A DNA stretch of 39,909 nucleotides from DAIDJD01 sp035485275 (GCA_035485275.1 DATHOE010000036.1:1-39909); one strand, 5' to 3'; counted from the stretch's first letter, positions 26,993 to 35,942 are shown. The notes: a model not told the origin generated them from the letters alone. Made by a program: numbers and translations.

Positions 26993-27403
26993 CTAAAGCT
27001 CCGCCAGCCACTCTCGCGCCTTGGTTTCGTCCTCAAAATAGGCCATCTTCAGGTCCACCTCCACGCCCCGGACGCGGGCGTAGAAGCGGTAGGCCGCGAT
27101 CACGACCTTCATGCTCCCCGTGACCCTCAGCAGGGCCAGCTTGGTCACGATGCGGTCGTGGGAGGGGATGGCCTCCTTCCACATGCGGGTCAGGGCGATG
27201 TCGTGCGACCCGTTCTCCAGGTCCGCCAGGACCCGCACCGAGCCTTCCGGCTGCGACAGGACGGCGTCCTGGAAGGCGTGGAAAAGCGCGTAGGCCTCCT
27301 CCAGGCTGTTGTTGGAGCAGTCAAAAACCAGGATCCGCCCCAGCTTGTCCTTTTCCCACCGCACGCGCCGTCCCAGGGACGGCTTCGCAGCGCTTCCCGC
27401 CAC
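26993..27403 (-). CDS. STAS/SpoIIAA-like small protein
   Basis: 136 aa. GTG at 27403, with GGGG 4 nt upstream and 8 nt after the glgP stop. The pattern of a beta strand (GRILVFDCSN), helix (LEEAYALFHAFQDAVL), strand (SVRVLADLENG), a long helix, strand (MKVVIAAYRFYAR) and C-terminal AYFEDETKAREWL is that of SpoIIAA-like STAS-fold proteins (the FEDETKAREWL ending is characteristic). Such proteins bind lipids or partners, or regulate others; no catalytic residues are seen. The tight link to glgP suggests cotranscription, not necessarily common function. Confidence 0.7.
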   Translation of the reverse strand: MAGSAAKPSLGRRVRWEKDKLGRILVFDCSNNSLEEAYALFHAFQDAVLSQPEGSVRVLADLENGSHDIALTRMWKEAIPSHDRIVTKLALLRVTGSMKVVIAAYRFYARVRGVEVDLKMAYFEDETKAREWLAEL

Positions 27404-27411
27404 GCCGACCC

Positions 27412-29547
27412 CTACTTCCCTAGCTCGCAGCTGATGGCGCCGGCCACGGGCAGGTAGGCGTTGAGCATGTAGTCCTTCACCATGCGCGAGGCGCTGTAGC
27501 GCCACACCAGGCTCTCGAGGGTGTGCTTCATGCGGCGCACCCAATGGCGCGGGATGCCGTCGCTCCCCCGGTCATAGAACAGGGGCAGCACCTGGGCCTC
27601 CAGGACCTCGTACAGCGAGCCCGCGTCGCGGCCGCGCTGGACCTGGTTGTCGGCGTGCACCATGGTCGAACCGATGGCGAAGCCGTTCATGCCGTCGAAG
27701 GCCTCGTCCCACCAGCCGTCCAGGATGCTCAGGTTCAGGTTGCCGTTGAGGGAGACCTTCATGCCGCTGGTGCCGCAGGCCTCCAGCGGGCGCTCGGGGT
27801 TGTTCAGCCACACGTCCACGCCCTGCACCAGCTGGCGCGAGATGCCGATGTCGTAGTCCTCGACGAAGACCAGCTTCCCGAAGAACTCCGGGCTGTGGCT
27901 GAGCTGGTAGAGCTGCTTGATCAGGCCCTTGCCGGGCTCGTCCGCGGGGTGGGCCTTGCCGGCGTAGATGAACTGCACCGGACGGGCGGGGTCGTTCACC
28001 ACGCGCCTGAGCCGCTCCACGTCCTCCATGATCAGGGTGGCGCGCTTGTAGGTGGCGAAACGCCGCGAGAAGCCGATGGTCAGCTTGGCGGGGTCGAGCG
28101 CCTTGTCCCAGGGCGCGGCGGCCTCCCCGCGGCGCAGGGCCGACTTCTTCAGGTTTTCGCGCACCGCGTGGATCATGTTGCTCTTCAACAGGACGTGGGT
28201 CTCCCACAGCTCCCCCGGGTGCATGTCCCTGATGCCCGCCATGAGGGAGGGCAGGTCGCTCACCCGCTGTTCCCAGTCGCGGCCCAGCTCCTTCTCGAAG
28301 AGGCGGTGCAGGACCGGCGCCATCCAGGTCCCCATGTGCACGCCGTTGGTGACGTGCCCGATGGGGATCTCGTCCACAGGGCGGCCCGGCCACAGGACCT
28401 GCCACATGTCGCGGCTGACCTTGCCGTGCAGGTTGCTCACCGCGTTGTGGCGGCTGCTTCCCTTCAGGCAGAGCACCGTCATGCAGAAGGGCTCCCCCTC
28501 GTTGTCCACGGATTCGCGGCCGAGCCCCATGAAGCCCTTGCTGTCCAGGCGCAGCCGGGCGCGCATCCAGCCCAGGTGCTTCTCCATGAGCTCGGCGCCG
28601 AAACGGTCGTGGCCCGCGGGCACGGGCGTGTGGGTGGTGAAGCAGGTCTGGCGCTTGGTGTCGGACCAGGCGTGGTGGAAGTCGAGCCCGTCGTCGTCCA
28701 TGCGCTCGCGGGCGCGCTCCAGCGTGGCGAATCCGCAGTGACCCTCGTTGAGGTGCAGGACCGTGGGGCGTATTCCGGCGAGGCGCAGCGCCCGCAGGCC
28801 GCCGACGCCCAGGACGATCTCCTGGCGCAGGCGTTTTTCGTGGTCCCCGCTGTACAGGCGGTCGGTCAGTCCGCGGCCTTCGTCGTCGTTCTCGGGGAGG
28901 TCCGTGTCCATCAGGAAGAGGCGCACGCGGCCGACCTGCACCTGCCAGACCCGCACGTGCAGGGGCGATCCCGCGGTCTCGATGGTGAAACGGATGTCCT
29001 TGCCGGCGGGCGTCTGGGCCGGCCGCACGGGCAGGTTCTCCAGCACGTTGGCCTCGTAGCGCTCCTGCTGGCGGCCGGTCGCGTCGATCCACTGGTGGAA
29101 GTAGCCGTTGGCGTAGAGCAGGCCGACGCCCACCAGGGGGATCCCCATGTCGCTGGAGGCCTTCAAGTGGTCCCCGGCCAGGATGCCCAGGCCCCCGGAA
29201 TAGATGGGCAGGCACTCATGGATGCCGAATTCCGCGGAAAAATAGGCCACCGGCGCGGCGTTCAGGGGGCCGGCCTTGATGCCGCCCAGGAGCCCCGCGC
29301 TTTCCATGTAGTCGCGCTGGCGGCGGTGGGCGTAAAGGATGCGGGTGTTGAGGGGGGATTCCCCGCCGCGCCGCTCGACCTCCGCTTCGGGCATCTGTTT
29401 CAAGAGGGCCACGGGATTGTGGTTGGTGGACTCCCACAGTTCCGGGTCGAGCTGGCGGAAGAGCTCCTGCAGTTCCGGCTGCCAGGACCAGTGCAGGTTC
29501 ATGGCGATGTCCCACAGGCGCTGGGTCAGGGTCAATTCATTCGACAT
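27412..29547 (-). CDS. glgP: Alpha-glucan (glycogen/maltodextrin) phosphorylase, short form
   Basis: 711 aa. N-terminal ~110 residues (LWDIAMNLHWSWQPE) are the DUF3417 module of the short thermophile-type AlgP/GlgP class. Then AEFGIHECLPIYSGGLGILAGDH (in part), NEGHCGFATLER, and FTTHTPVPAGHDRF. The PLP loop EACGTSGMKVSLNGNLNLS contains the Schiff-base Lys (usually EASGTSGMK; here Cys replaces Ser). It releases glucose 1-phosphate from the non-reducing ends of glycogen or maltodextrin in the cytoplasm. AAAGGGA precedes the chosen ATG; eleven upstream codons are also open. It lies 124 bp after purE. Confidence 0.95.
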   Translation of the reverse strand: MSNELTLTQRLWDIAMNLHWSWQPELQELFRQLDPELWESTNHNPVALLKQMPEAEVERRGGESPLNTRILYAHRRQRDYMESAGLLGGIKAGPLNAAPVAYFSAEFGIHECLPIYSGGLGILAGDHLKASSDMGIPLVGVGLLYANGYFHQWIDATGRQQERYEANVLENLPVRPAQTPAGKDIRFTIETAGSPLHVRVWQVQVGRVRLFLMDTDLPENDDEGRGLTDRLYSGDHEKRLRQEIVLGVGGLRALRLAGIRPTVLHLNEGHCGFATLERARERMDDDGLDFHHAWSDTKRQTCFTTHTPVPAGHDRFGAELMEKHLGWMRARLRLDSKGFMGLGRESVDNEGEPFCMTVLCLKGSSRHNAVSNLHGKVSRDMWQVLWPGRPVDEIPIGHVTNGVHMGTWMAPVLHRLFEKELGRDWEQRVSDLPSLMAGIRDMHPGELWETHVLLKSNMIHAVRENLKKSALRRGEAAAPWDKALDPAKLTIGFSRRFATYKRATLIMEDVERLRRVVNDPARPVQFIYAGKAHPADEPGKGLIKQLYQLSHSPEFFGKLVFVEDYDIGISRQLVQGVDVWLNNPERPLEACGTSGMKVSLNGNLNLSILDGWWDEAFDGMNGFAIGSTMVHADNQVQRGRDAGSLYEVLEAQVLPLFYDRGSDGIPRHWVRRMKHTLESLVWRYSASRMVKDYMLNAYLPVAGAISCELGK

Positions 29548-29671
29548 GGAATCCCTTTCAAATCGGGCGAAAAACGCCAATACCGGCCGTGAATAATGGC
29601 GATGATTTTAAGGCATCATACCCAAGGGGCAAAGGCCTTTGACAAGAAAACTGACAAGGCTCCCTCCGGAC

Positions 29672-30181
29672 CTAGGCCGGCTTGCTGGCCCCCTGTTCCT
29701 GCCACCTTTTGTCCACGGCCGCGACCTTGTCCTCGTTGGACTTGCGCCAGGCCTTCAAGCGCGTGGCCAGGGCCGGATCGGCCAGGGAAATCATCTGGGC
29801 CGCGAGCAGGCCCGCGTTCTTGCCCGCGTTCACGCCCACCGTGGCCACCGGCACACCCGCGGGCATCTGCACGATGCTCAGCAGGCTGTCCAGGCCGTTG
29901 AGCGCCTTGCCCAGCACGGGCACGCCCACCACCGGCAGGGCGGTCAGCGCCGCGGTGACGCCGGGCAGGTGGGCCGCGCCGCCGGCGCCGGCGATGATGA
30001 CCTTCAGCCCGCGGCCCTCTGCCTCCTGGGCGTACTGCATGGCCCTCAAGGGCGTGCGGTGGGCCGACACCACGCGCAATTCGCTGGCCACGCCCAATTC
30101 CGTGAGGATGTCCGCGGCCGGACGCATGACGTCCAGGTCCGAATCGCTGCCCATGATGATGCCCACCAAGGTCTTTTCCAT
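29672..30181 (-). CDS. purE: N5-carboxyaminoimidazole ribonucleotide mutase
   Basis: 169 aa. GIIMGSDSDLDVM at residues 7-19 binds the ribotide phosphate, SAHRTP holds the catalytic His, and AGAGGAAHLPGV and GVPVLGKALNGLDSLLSIVQMP are the conserved blocks. It converts N5-CAIR to CAIR in purine synthesis; the class I enzyme works with PurK, which is not in the window. A C-terminal basic tail (KAWRKSNEDKVAAVDKRWQEQ) is usual. AAAGGAG lies 6 nt before the ATG, and the gene starts 10 bp after the phosphatase stop. Confidence 0.97.
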   Translation of the reverse strand: MEKTLVGIIMGSDSDLDVMRPAADILTELGVASELRVVSAHRTPLRAMQYAQEAEGRGLKVIIAGAGGAAHLPGVTAALTALPVVGVPVLGKALNGLDSLLSIVQMPAGVPVATVGVNAGKNAGLLAAQMISLADPALATRLKAWRKSNEDKVAAVDKRWQEQGASKPA

Positions 30182-30191
30182 GTCCGCTCCT

Positions 30192-30923
30192 TTAATAGGT
30201 TTTGAGTAATTCCAAAGTGTGCCCGGGATCGCGCACCGCGACGCAGTCCACCACGCGCCGCGCCGGGCTGTCGTTCCCCCCCTCCTGGAGGTTGTCGCCG
30301 AAAAACAACGCCTCTTCGGGCTTCAGGCCGCTGTGCTCGAGAAAGCGGCGGATGCCCCATTCCTTGTCCACGCCCGCGGGCGTGATGTCGATGCTGCTGG
30401 TCCCGCCGCGCCGGATGTTGTAGCCCTGGCCCAGCTCCCGGACCAGCTCCACGATCCAGGCCTCGCGCCGCCCGCCGTCCGGGTCAAAGGCCCGTTTGGC
30501 CGCGTCGTCGGCGTTCCTGCCGATGGCCGACAGGGTGATCTGGGCCCCCCGGTCCTGCAATTGGTCCTCGCGGGTGGTCTGGGAACGGATGTCGTGGCGC
30601 AGGATGAGGCGCTCGAAGGCCCCCAGCACCGCGGCCTTTTCCCCGGGACTGAACTCCCGGCGCAGGATCTCCCTGGAGCGCGGCTTGCCGTCCTCGAAGC
30701 CGACCTCGGCGTAATGGCCGCCGGACACGCCCAGGAGGTGGTGGGGGACCCGCAAAATGGGCGTGATCTGGGCGGATATCTGGGCCAGGGTGCTGCCGCT
30801 GATGAAGGCGAAGATCCTGCCTTCCCGCACGATGCGCCCGATCTCCGCGGCCATGGCGGGCTCCATGGGCCGCGTGCTGGGGCAGACCGTGTCGTCGACG
30901 TCCGCGATAAATGCCTTCTTCAA
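30192..30923 (-). CDS. HAD-IIB hydrolase, phosphomannomutase/sugar-phosphatase-like
   Basis: 243 aa from a TTG with GGAGG about 5 nt upstream; the TTG overlaps the upstream stop (TTGA). Motif I is DVDDT (Asp8 nucleophile, Asp10), motif II FISGST, motif III the Lys in DKEWGIRRFLE and motif IV FFGDNLQEGGND, all in HAD order with the C2B cap between motifs II and III. Family members are phosphomannomutases, sucrose-, mannosylglycerate- and trehalose-phosphate phosphatases. Lying coupled to a mannose-6-phosphate isomerase, a mannose-phosphate substrate is a reasonable inference. The exact activity cannot be read. Confidence 0.85.
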   Translation of the reverse strand: MKKAFIADVDDTVCPSTRPMEPAMAAEIGRIVREGRIFAFISGSTLAQISAQITPILRVPHHLLGVSGGHYAEVGFEDGKPRSREILRREFSPGEKAAVLGAFERLILRHDIRSQTTREDQLQDRGAQITLSAIGRNADDAAKRAFDPDGGRREAWIVELVRELGQGYNIRRGGTSSIDITPAGVDKEWGIRRFLEHSGLKPEEALFFGDNLQEGGNDSPARRVVDCVAVRDPGHTLELLKTY

Positions 30924-31915
30924 CGCGCCTCCGCGCAAATGAGCTGGGCCCCCCCGGGGCCGGCTTGGACGCGGCAGGGCAGGGCGGACGGGACCAGGCT
31001 GCAGGCGCCGTGGGCCATGGGCCAGGCCGCGGGATCCCCCGCCGTCCGGATCTCCGCCCCGCCCCTCACCGGGAAAAGCACCCGCATGCGGCCCTGGACC
31101 TCCACCGACGCGTCGGCGTCCAGGGTCCAGCGTTCCACCAGGAAATCCCCGTTCGACACGAGCTCCTCGCGCCGCCCCCAGGGCTGCGGGATCGCGGCCG
31201 GGGCCACCAGCCCCTGGCCCGTGCCCAGGGCGTCGAAACGCAGGGCCCGCTCCGCCTCGCGCAGATGGAGCGCGCGGGCCTGTCCCCTTTCCAGGCGCCC
31301 GTAGTCCCAAAGGCGGTAGGTCCAGTCGCTGTTGGACTGGACCTCCAGCACCAAACATCCGGCCCCCAGCGCGTGGGGGCGCCCGGCGGGGACGTCGATG
31401 ACGTCCCCGGCCTTGACCGGGACGCGGTGCAGAAGATCGACGACCGCGTGCCCGGCGACCGCCGCCTTCAGCGCCGCCCAGGTGGTTCCGGGCTTGAACC
31501 CGTTGAGCACCGAAGCGCCGGGCGCGGCCTCCAGCACGACCCACATCTCGTTCTTGCCGCGGGCCTGGGGCCCGTGCAGGGCCTGGGCCAGGGCGTCGTC
31601 GGGGTGCACCTGCACGCTCAAGTTTTCGGCGGCGTCCAAAAGCTTGATCAGCAGGGGAAAGCGGCCCTGCACCGCGCCCCTTCCCTGCCCATAGAGGCCC
31701 TGGCCCCAGCTCCGGGCCAGCTCGGCCAGGGAACGGCCCCGGGCCGGGCCTTGGATGCACAGCGGGCTGCCTTCAGCGTCGTCGAAAAGCTCCCAGCATT
31801 CGCCGAAGGCGCCCCCCTCCGGGAGCTTTTTCCCCCAACGCCCGAGGTTCCTGGCTCCCCAAATCTTGGGCAAGAGGCGCGGTTCAAAGGCCGCCAGGCA
31901 AAGATCAGGCTGCAT
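30920..31915 (-). CDS. manA: Mannose-6-phosphate isomerase, class I cupin type
   Basis: 331 aa. Zinc ligands: Gln and His in SVQVHPDD, Glu in GKNEMWVVL and His in AGRPHALG. The opening EPRLLPKIWGARNLG and GECWELFD are family-typical, close to the short Bacillus-type enzymes. It interconverts mannose 6-phosphate and fructose 6-phosphate, linking mannose to glycolysis or supplying GDP-mannose. The ATG at 31915 has AAAGGG 6 nt upstream and overlaps the end of the kinase gene by 11 bp; the 3' end overlaps the HAD TTG start. Coupled on both sides. Confidence 0.88.
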   Translation of the reverse strand: MQPDLCLAAFEPRLLPKIWGARNLGRWGKKLPEGGAFGECWELFDDAEGSPLCIQGPARGRSLAELARSWGQGLYGQGRGAVQGRFPLLIKLLDAAENLSVQVHPDDALAQALHGPQARGKNEMWVVLEAAPGASVLNGFKPGTTWAALKAAVAGHAVVDLLHRVPVKAGDVIDVPAGRPHALGAGCLVLEVQSNSDWTYRLWDYGRLERGQARALHLREAERALRFDALGTGQGLVAPAAIPQPWGRREELVSNGDFLVERWTLDADASVEVQGRMRVLFPVRGGAEIRTAGDPAAWPMAHGACSLVPSALPCRVQAGPGGAQLICAEAR

Positions 31916-33017
31916 GCATCCCTTTCGAGGCCCCGCATAGGGCTTGTAAATCCTCAAGCCGGGCGCTGCGCCCGGTTTTCACGTAGTGCCCGGAGGCCAG
32001 CACCGCCAGTCCGGCCGCCCTCTCCGGAGGCAGGCCGTGCAGCCATCCGTAACAGAAAGCGGCGTTGAAGTGGTCCCCGCCGCCGGTGGAGAGCAGGGGC
32101 TTTTCGACCAGCTCTCCCGGCAGGGTCCGGGCCCCGCTTGAGTCCGCCACCACGGCGCCGCGGCGCGGATGGATCAGCACGAGATCCAGGGACAGCGCCT
32201 CGTGCAGTCGCCCTCCGAGTGCCTCCAGCCCTCCCTGCGCCGCATCCAGGCCCAAGAGCCCGGCCAGCTTCCGGGCCTCGTTCTCGTTCAGGCCCAGGGC
32301 CAGCTCGGCGTGCTTCCGGTAGCGGCGCAGCAGGGCGGCCAATTCGGAGATCTCCGCGGCGCCCGCGCGGCTGATGTCCGCCAGGTCCACGAACACTTTC
32401 TTCGGGGAGGCCGGACCCGCGCCGCCTTCAAGGGCCCTCTCCAAAAGGCCGCGCCACAGGTCCGTGGCCCGGGGCATGTTGGCCCAGCCCAAAAGGGCTA
32501 TCAGGTCGCTGCCCGAGGCCAGCGAAGCCAGGCCTTCCTCCCCCGCCGCGGAGGCCACGCAAGGCCAGTCCAGCCCGTCGAAGGACCGGGAATCGTTGAA
32601 CATGAGCTTTCCGTCGTCGAACTCCAGCGCCATGGTCCGGGCCGGCGGGGCCACGCTGTGCAGTTCGCAGCCGGCCGCGGCCAGCGGCGCGAAGATGGGG
32701 TCAATGGACGGCGGCGCACCCAGGGCGCCGACGCAGGCCGTGGAGACGCCCAGGGCGCTCAGTCCTGCGGCCATCAGCGGCGCATTCCCCCCGGCCCGCG
32801 CGCCCAGGAAGGACAGTTCGAAGCCTCCGCTGCGGCCCGCCCGGCCCAGGAGGTCCCGGGCGAAGTCGGGGATGGCGGGAAAGGCGTTTTTCGACCCGCC
32901 GGTGTGGTCCCGGATGACCCTGTACAGGGAGTCGACAAAACCGTCGAAGCCGAGCAAAGCCCGGCGCGGCGCCTTGGGGGCCCCGAAAAAATCCGCCCAG
33001 GCGAGATCCCGCGGCAA
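31905..33017 (-). CDS. PfkB-family carbohydrate kinase
   Basis: 370 aa from a TTG with AGGTGG 5 nt upstream; a GTG three codons earlier (33026) is a good alternative. GFDGFVDSLYRV near residue 35, then ARAGGNAPLMAAGLSALG (first PfkB signature) and STGGGDHFNAAFCYGWLHG (second signature, with the catalytic Asp; GGGD in place of the usual GAGD). The C-terminus is LASGHYVKTGRSA. It phosphorylates a sugar or nucleoside with ATP; the substrate is unknown, but the manA and HAD neighbours point to a hexose. The start lies 10 bp after the MFS gene stop. Confidence 0.85.
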   Translation of the reverse strand: MPRDLAWADFFGAPKAPRRALLGFDGFVDSLYRVIRDHTGGSKNAFPAIPDFARDLLGRAGRSGGFELSFLGARAGGNAPLMAAGLSALGVSTACVGALGAPPSIDPIFAPLAAAGCELHSVAPPARTMALEFDDGKLMFNDSRSFDGLDWPCVASAAGEEGLASLASGSDLIALLGWANMPRATDLWRGLLERALEGGAGPASPKKVFVDLADISRAGAAEISELAALLRRYRKHAELALGLNENEARKLAGLLGLDAAQGGLEALGGRLHEALSLDLVLIHPRRGAVVADSSGARTLPGELVEKPLLSTGGGDHFNAAFCYGWLHGLPPERAAGLAVLASGHYVKTGRSARLEDLQALCGASKGMHAA

Positions 33018-33027
33018 GGCGCCCACC

Positions 33028-34269
33028 TCAGGCCGCTCCAGCTTCGCGCTCCAGGGACGAAAGATGCAGGAGCTCCGGGAACACGCGGCCCGCCCCCAGC
33101 ACCACCACCAGCACGGCGGCCCCGCCCAGCAGCACCGAGCCCACCGGCCCCAGCAGTCCGGCCGTGATGCCGCTTTCACATTCACCCAGCTCGTTGGAGG
33201 AGCCGATGAACAGGAAATTCACCGCCTGCACCCGGCCGCGAAGCGCCTCAGGCGTGCGCATCTGCACCATGGTCTGGCGCACGTAGACGCTGATCTGGTC
33301 GAGCATGCCGGAGACCACGAGGGCCGCGAGCGAAAGGTCCAGGCGCCGGGAGAGGCCGAAGACCAGCATGCAGACCCCGAATCCGCCCACGGCCCACAGC
33401 ATGGCCCTGCCCGGACGCGGCAGGACGGGCCGGTGGGCGAGGCGGAAGCCCATCATCAGGGAGCCGGCGAAGGGGGCGGCCATCAGGGCGCCCTGGCCGA
33501 AGGCGCCGCAGTGCAGGATGTCCAAGGCGAACATCGGCGCGATGCCGGAGGCGCCGCCGAAGAGGACCGCCACCAGGTCCACGCTCATGGCCCCCAGGAT
33601 GGGTTTCTGGGCCCACACGAACTTGAAGCCGCCCAGCAGCTTCTCGCGCAGGGGCTCCTGCGCCGGCGCGGGGACTTCCCGCAGGGTCTTGAGCCCGGGA
33701 AGCAGGGCCAGGTAGAGCAAGGGGCCGGCAACCGCGAACAAGAGCGCGTGCGGCACGCCGATGCAGTCCACGAGCAGGCCGCCGGTCAAGAGGCCTGTCA
33801 GGGTGCCGGCCTGGTTGGTGGCGCTGTTCCAGCTCACCCCGCGGGGCACCTCTTGGGGCTCCAAAAGCTGGGGATAGAGCGAGACCCCGGAAGGCGTCAG
33901 CGTGGCCCTGCCGCAGCCCGACAGGAACAAGAGCGGATACCAGGGCCACTCGGGCCCCCCCCATCCCGTCAGCAGGGCCAGGCCGGCCGCGGCCAGGACC
34001 TGCAAAACCAGTGCGCAGGCCATCACCCGGCGCCGGGGGAAATGGTCCGAAGCCCAGCCCGCGGGGAGGCTCAACAGGAAAGTGGGCAGGTAGCTCATCA
34101 GGCCCACCAGGGCCAGGGGCCAGGCGGACTTGGTGATTTGGTACAGATGGTAGCCGGCCGCCACCCGCAGGATCTGGGCGGCGATTTCGGTCACCAAGGA
34201 CCCGGAAACGTAACGGCGGAAGGGCGCCCGGCGCAGCGGGCCATAGGGATCGTTGGGGGGCGTCGTCAT
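33028..34269 (-). CDS. MFS transporter, EntS/DHA3-like
   Basis: 413 aa with about twelve hydrophobic segments. Loop motif A appears as GWASDHFPRRRVM between segments 2 and 3. YVSGSLVTEIAAQILRVA near the N-terminus and LRGRVQAVNFLFIGSSNELGE near residue 350 match the DHA3/EntS-like group (Arg-Gly-Arg-Val, then Glu). Proton-driven export of a small molecule is expected. It lies 9 bp after the SPFH gene and 10 bp before the kinase gene, so it is cotranscribed with them. It has no clear ribosome binding site and may depend on coupling. Confidence 0.9.
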   Translation of the reverse strand: MTTPPNDPYGPLRRAPFRRYVSGSLVTEIAAQILRVAAGYHLYQITKSAWPLALVGLMSYLPTFLLSLPAGWASDHFPRRRVMACALVLQVLAAAGLALLTGWGGPEWPWYPLLFLSGCGRATLTPSGVSLYPQLLEPQEVPRGVSWNSATNQAGTLTGLLTGGLLVDCIGVPHALLFAVAGPLLYLALLPGLKTLREVPAPAQEPLREKLLGGFKFVWAQKPILGAMSVDLVAVLFGGASGIAPMFALDILHCGAFGQGALMAAPFAGSLMMGFRLAHRPVLPRPGRAMLWAVGGFGVCMLVFGLSRRLDLSLAALVVSGMLDQISVYVRQTMVQMRTPEALRGRVQAVNFLFIGSSNELGECESGITAGLLGPVGSVLLGGAAVLVVVLGAGRVFPELLHLSSLEREAGAA

Positions 34270-34278
34270 TCAGGCGAC

Positions 34279-35136
34279 TCAGTCCCCGCTGCGCAGCGCC
34301 TTAGTGGCCACGGCCTTGACGGTCTCCATCAGCTCCAAAGGCACGGCGATCACGACCGTATTGGAGGCCGTAGGCCCCAGGCCGTCGATGGTCTGGAGCG
34401 TGCGCAGCTGCATGGCCCCGGGGCTCTTGGCCATGGTCTCCGCGGCGGCGGCCAGGTTGTCCGCGGCTTCGCGGTCGCCCTGGGCCTTGGTGATGGTGGC
34501 GCGCTTTTCGCGCTCGGCCGAGGCCTGGCGGGACATCATCTTCTTGAGGTCCTCGGGCATGTCCACGTCCTGGATGTTGATGCCCGTGACCTCCAGGCCC
34601 CAGCCCAAGGTGTCGTCGACCACGGCCTTCTTGATCATCTTGGCGATCTGCTCCCGTTCGCTGAGCAGCTGGTCCAGGCTCATCTGCCCGATCACGTCGC
34701 GCAGGGCCGTCTGCGCGTACTGGGAAATGGCGTAACGGTAGTCCTGCACCTTGATGATGGCGTCCTCGACCTTGTCGACCCGGAAATAGATGACGCCGTT
34801 GATCTTCACCGGGACATTGTCCTTGGTGATCACCTGCTGGGAGGGGATGTCCATGGCCCGGATGCGCGTGTCCACCAGGGTCACGGTGTCCACGATGGGG
34901 ATGACCAGGAAGAGGCCGGGCCCCTTGGTTTCAAGGTATTTCCCCAGGCGGAACACCACCGCCCGCTCCCATTGGGCGGCCAAGCGCACGCCATTGGCCA
35001 CGATGATGTCTGCGATGAGCCAGCCCAGGCCCAGCAGCGTGCCGGCCACGGGGTTGTTTTGGCCGACGGCGGCGGCCAGGGCCGCGCCCACCAGCAGGAG
35101 CAGGAAAAAGATGAGCATGGAAAGGTAGTTAGTCAT
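34279..35136 (-). CDS. SPFH/stomatin-like membrane protein (slipin)
   Basis: 285 aa. Two hydrophobic segments in residues 1-45, then the SPFH/Band 7 domain (ERAVVFRLGKYLETKGPGLFLVIP, in part; VDTRIRAMDIPSQQVITKDNVPV; MSLDQLLSEREQI; GLEVTGINIQDVDMP), a coiled coil (ASAEREKRATITKAQGDREAADNL) and a C-terminal tail ending in a short hydrophobic stretch. These proteins form oligomeric membrane microdomains and usually pair with an NfeD-type protease partner, which is not seen here. AGGGAG precedes the ATG at 35136; fifteen upstream codons are open. Confidence 0.93.
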   Translation of the reverse strand: MTNYLSMLIFFLLLLVGAALAAAVGQNNPVAGTLLGLGWLIADIIVANGVRLAAQWERAVVFRLGKYLETKGPGLFLVIPIVDTVTLVDTRIRAMDIPSQQVITKDNVPVKINGVIYFRVDKVEDAIIKVQDYRYAISQYAQTALRDVIGQMSLDQLLSEREQIAKMIKKAVVDDTLGWGLEVTGINIQDVDMPEDLKKMMSRQASAEREKRATITKAQGDREAADNLAAAAETMAKSPGAMQLRTLQTIDGLGPTASNTVVIAVPLELMETVKAVATKALRSGD

Positions 35137-35211
35137 GGGTCTCCCTAAAGGGGCCTCACGGCGTGATTCGAAGGCGGCCATTGTACCAGAACCCTAGGGT
35201 CTGCGCGGCCC

Positions 35212-35826
35212 CTAGTCTTTCCCTTCCCTTTTTGCGAACGCCGAGGGGGGCAATCCCCGCCCCAAGCCCGGGCAAAGCAGGAGGTGGCGTCCGAAGCGCG
35301 GCCGGGGCAGCCCGGCGCGTCCGGCCAGGGCCCGGATCATGGAATTGCAGTTGTATCCCCTGCCGCTGATCCGGCTCCAGGCCGTGAAATCCAGGGCCTG
35401 GGCATAGGCGTCCGCGGCTTCCAGCAGGGCCGAAATGCGGCCGTTCTCCTCAAGGGCGTCCGCGCAGGGGATGGGCTCCTCAAAGCCCACCGGATCCCCC
35501 AGGTCGAAGCCCCGGTTGAACTCCAAAAACAGCTTTCCGGCCCGCGGCCCCGCGCCCAGGGTGCAGTACGAGGATCCGGCCGCGTCCCTGCGGATGAAAA
35601 GGTCCGGACGGCGACCGGCCCAGCCCTGGTCCGTGGGCGTGATGCGGATGAAGAGATGCTGGAATGGGAGGCGTTTGTCCGCGCGGTGCGAACAGTACCA
35701 TAGGCCGGGCCTTGGGGGAGGCGCCGGAGGCAGGGGGATGCGCGGCGCCTCGAGGCTGTAGAGCCTCCACAAGAGGGCGCCCAGCAGGGCGAGGGGCGTC
35801 AGGATCACCAGCAGGAGGCAGGCCAT
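35212..35826 (-). CDS. Hypothetical protein with N-terminal membrane anchor
   Basis: 204 aa. Residues 1-24 are one membrane segment (CLLLVILTPLALLGALLW), then a Pro-rich linker (PRIPLPPAPPPRPG). The soluble domain has WYCSHRADKRLPFQHLFIRITP, SYCTLGAGP and, near residue 160, ISGRGYNCNSMIRALAGRAG. The Tyr-Asn-Cys-Asn-Ser motif recalls small conserved cysteine-containing hypothetical proteins, but I cannot name the family. AGGAGG lies only 1 nt before the ATG, unusually close, so initiation may be weak. It is 75 bp upstream of the SPFH gene. Confidence 0.6.
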   Translation of the reverse strand: MACLLLVILTPLALLGALLWRLYSLEAPRIPLPPAPPPRPGLWYCSHRADKRLPFQHLFIRITPTDQGWAGRRPDLFIRRDAAGSSYCTLGAGPRAGKLFLEFNRGFDLGDPVGFEEPIPCADALEENGRISALLEAADAYAQALDFTAWSRISGRGYNCNSMIRALAGRAGLPRPRFGRHLLLCPGLGRGLPPSAFAKREGKD

Positions 35827-35907
35827 TCCTCCTAATCCTATACCAGGAAGGCGCTTGGGGTTCCATAAGAAGAACCAAAAAAAATGCCTAAAAAAACGCG
35901 AAAAATA

Positions 35908-35936
35908 TTTAAACCCCAGGCGCTTTTCAATACACT
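35908..35936 (+). promoter_or_regulatory. Candidate promoter of the carbonic anhydrase gene
   Basis: TTTAAA (35908-35913), a 17-bp spacer and TACACT (35931-35936). Transcription would start within a few bases of the ATG at 35943, in line with the absence of a ribosome binding site there. Confidence 0.4.
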
Positions 35937-35942
35937 GCTGGC

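Noticed and set aside
29548..29671. Promoter for glgP (TTGTCA-N19-TATGAT or TTGCCC-N16-TAAAAT)
   Set aside because: Both candidates have poor spacing or hexamers. A promoter is likely in this gap, but I cannot choose between them.
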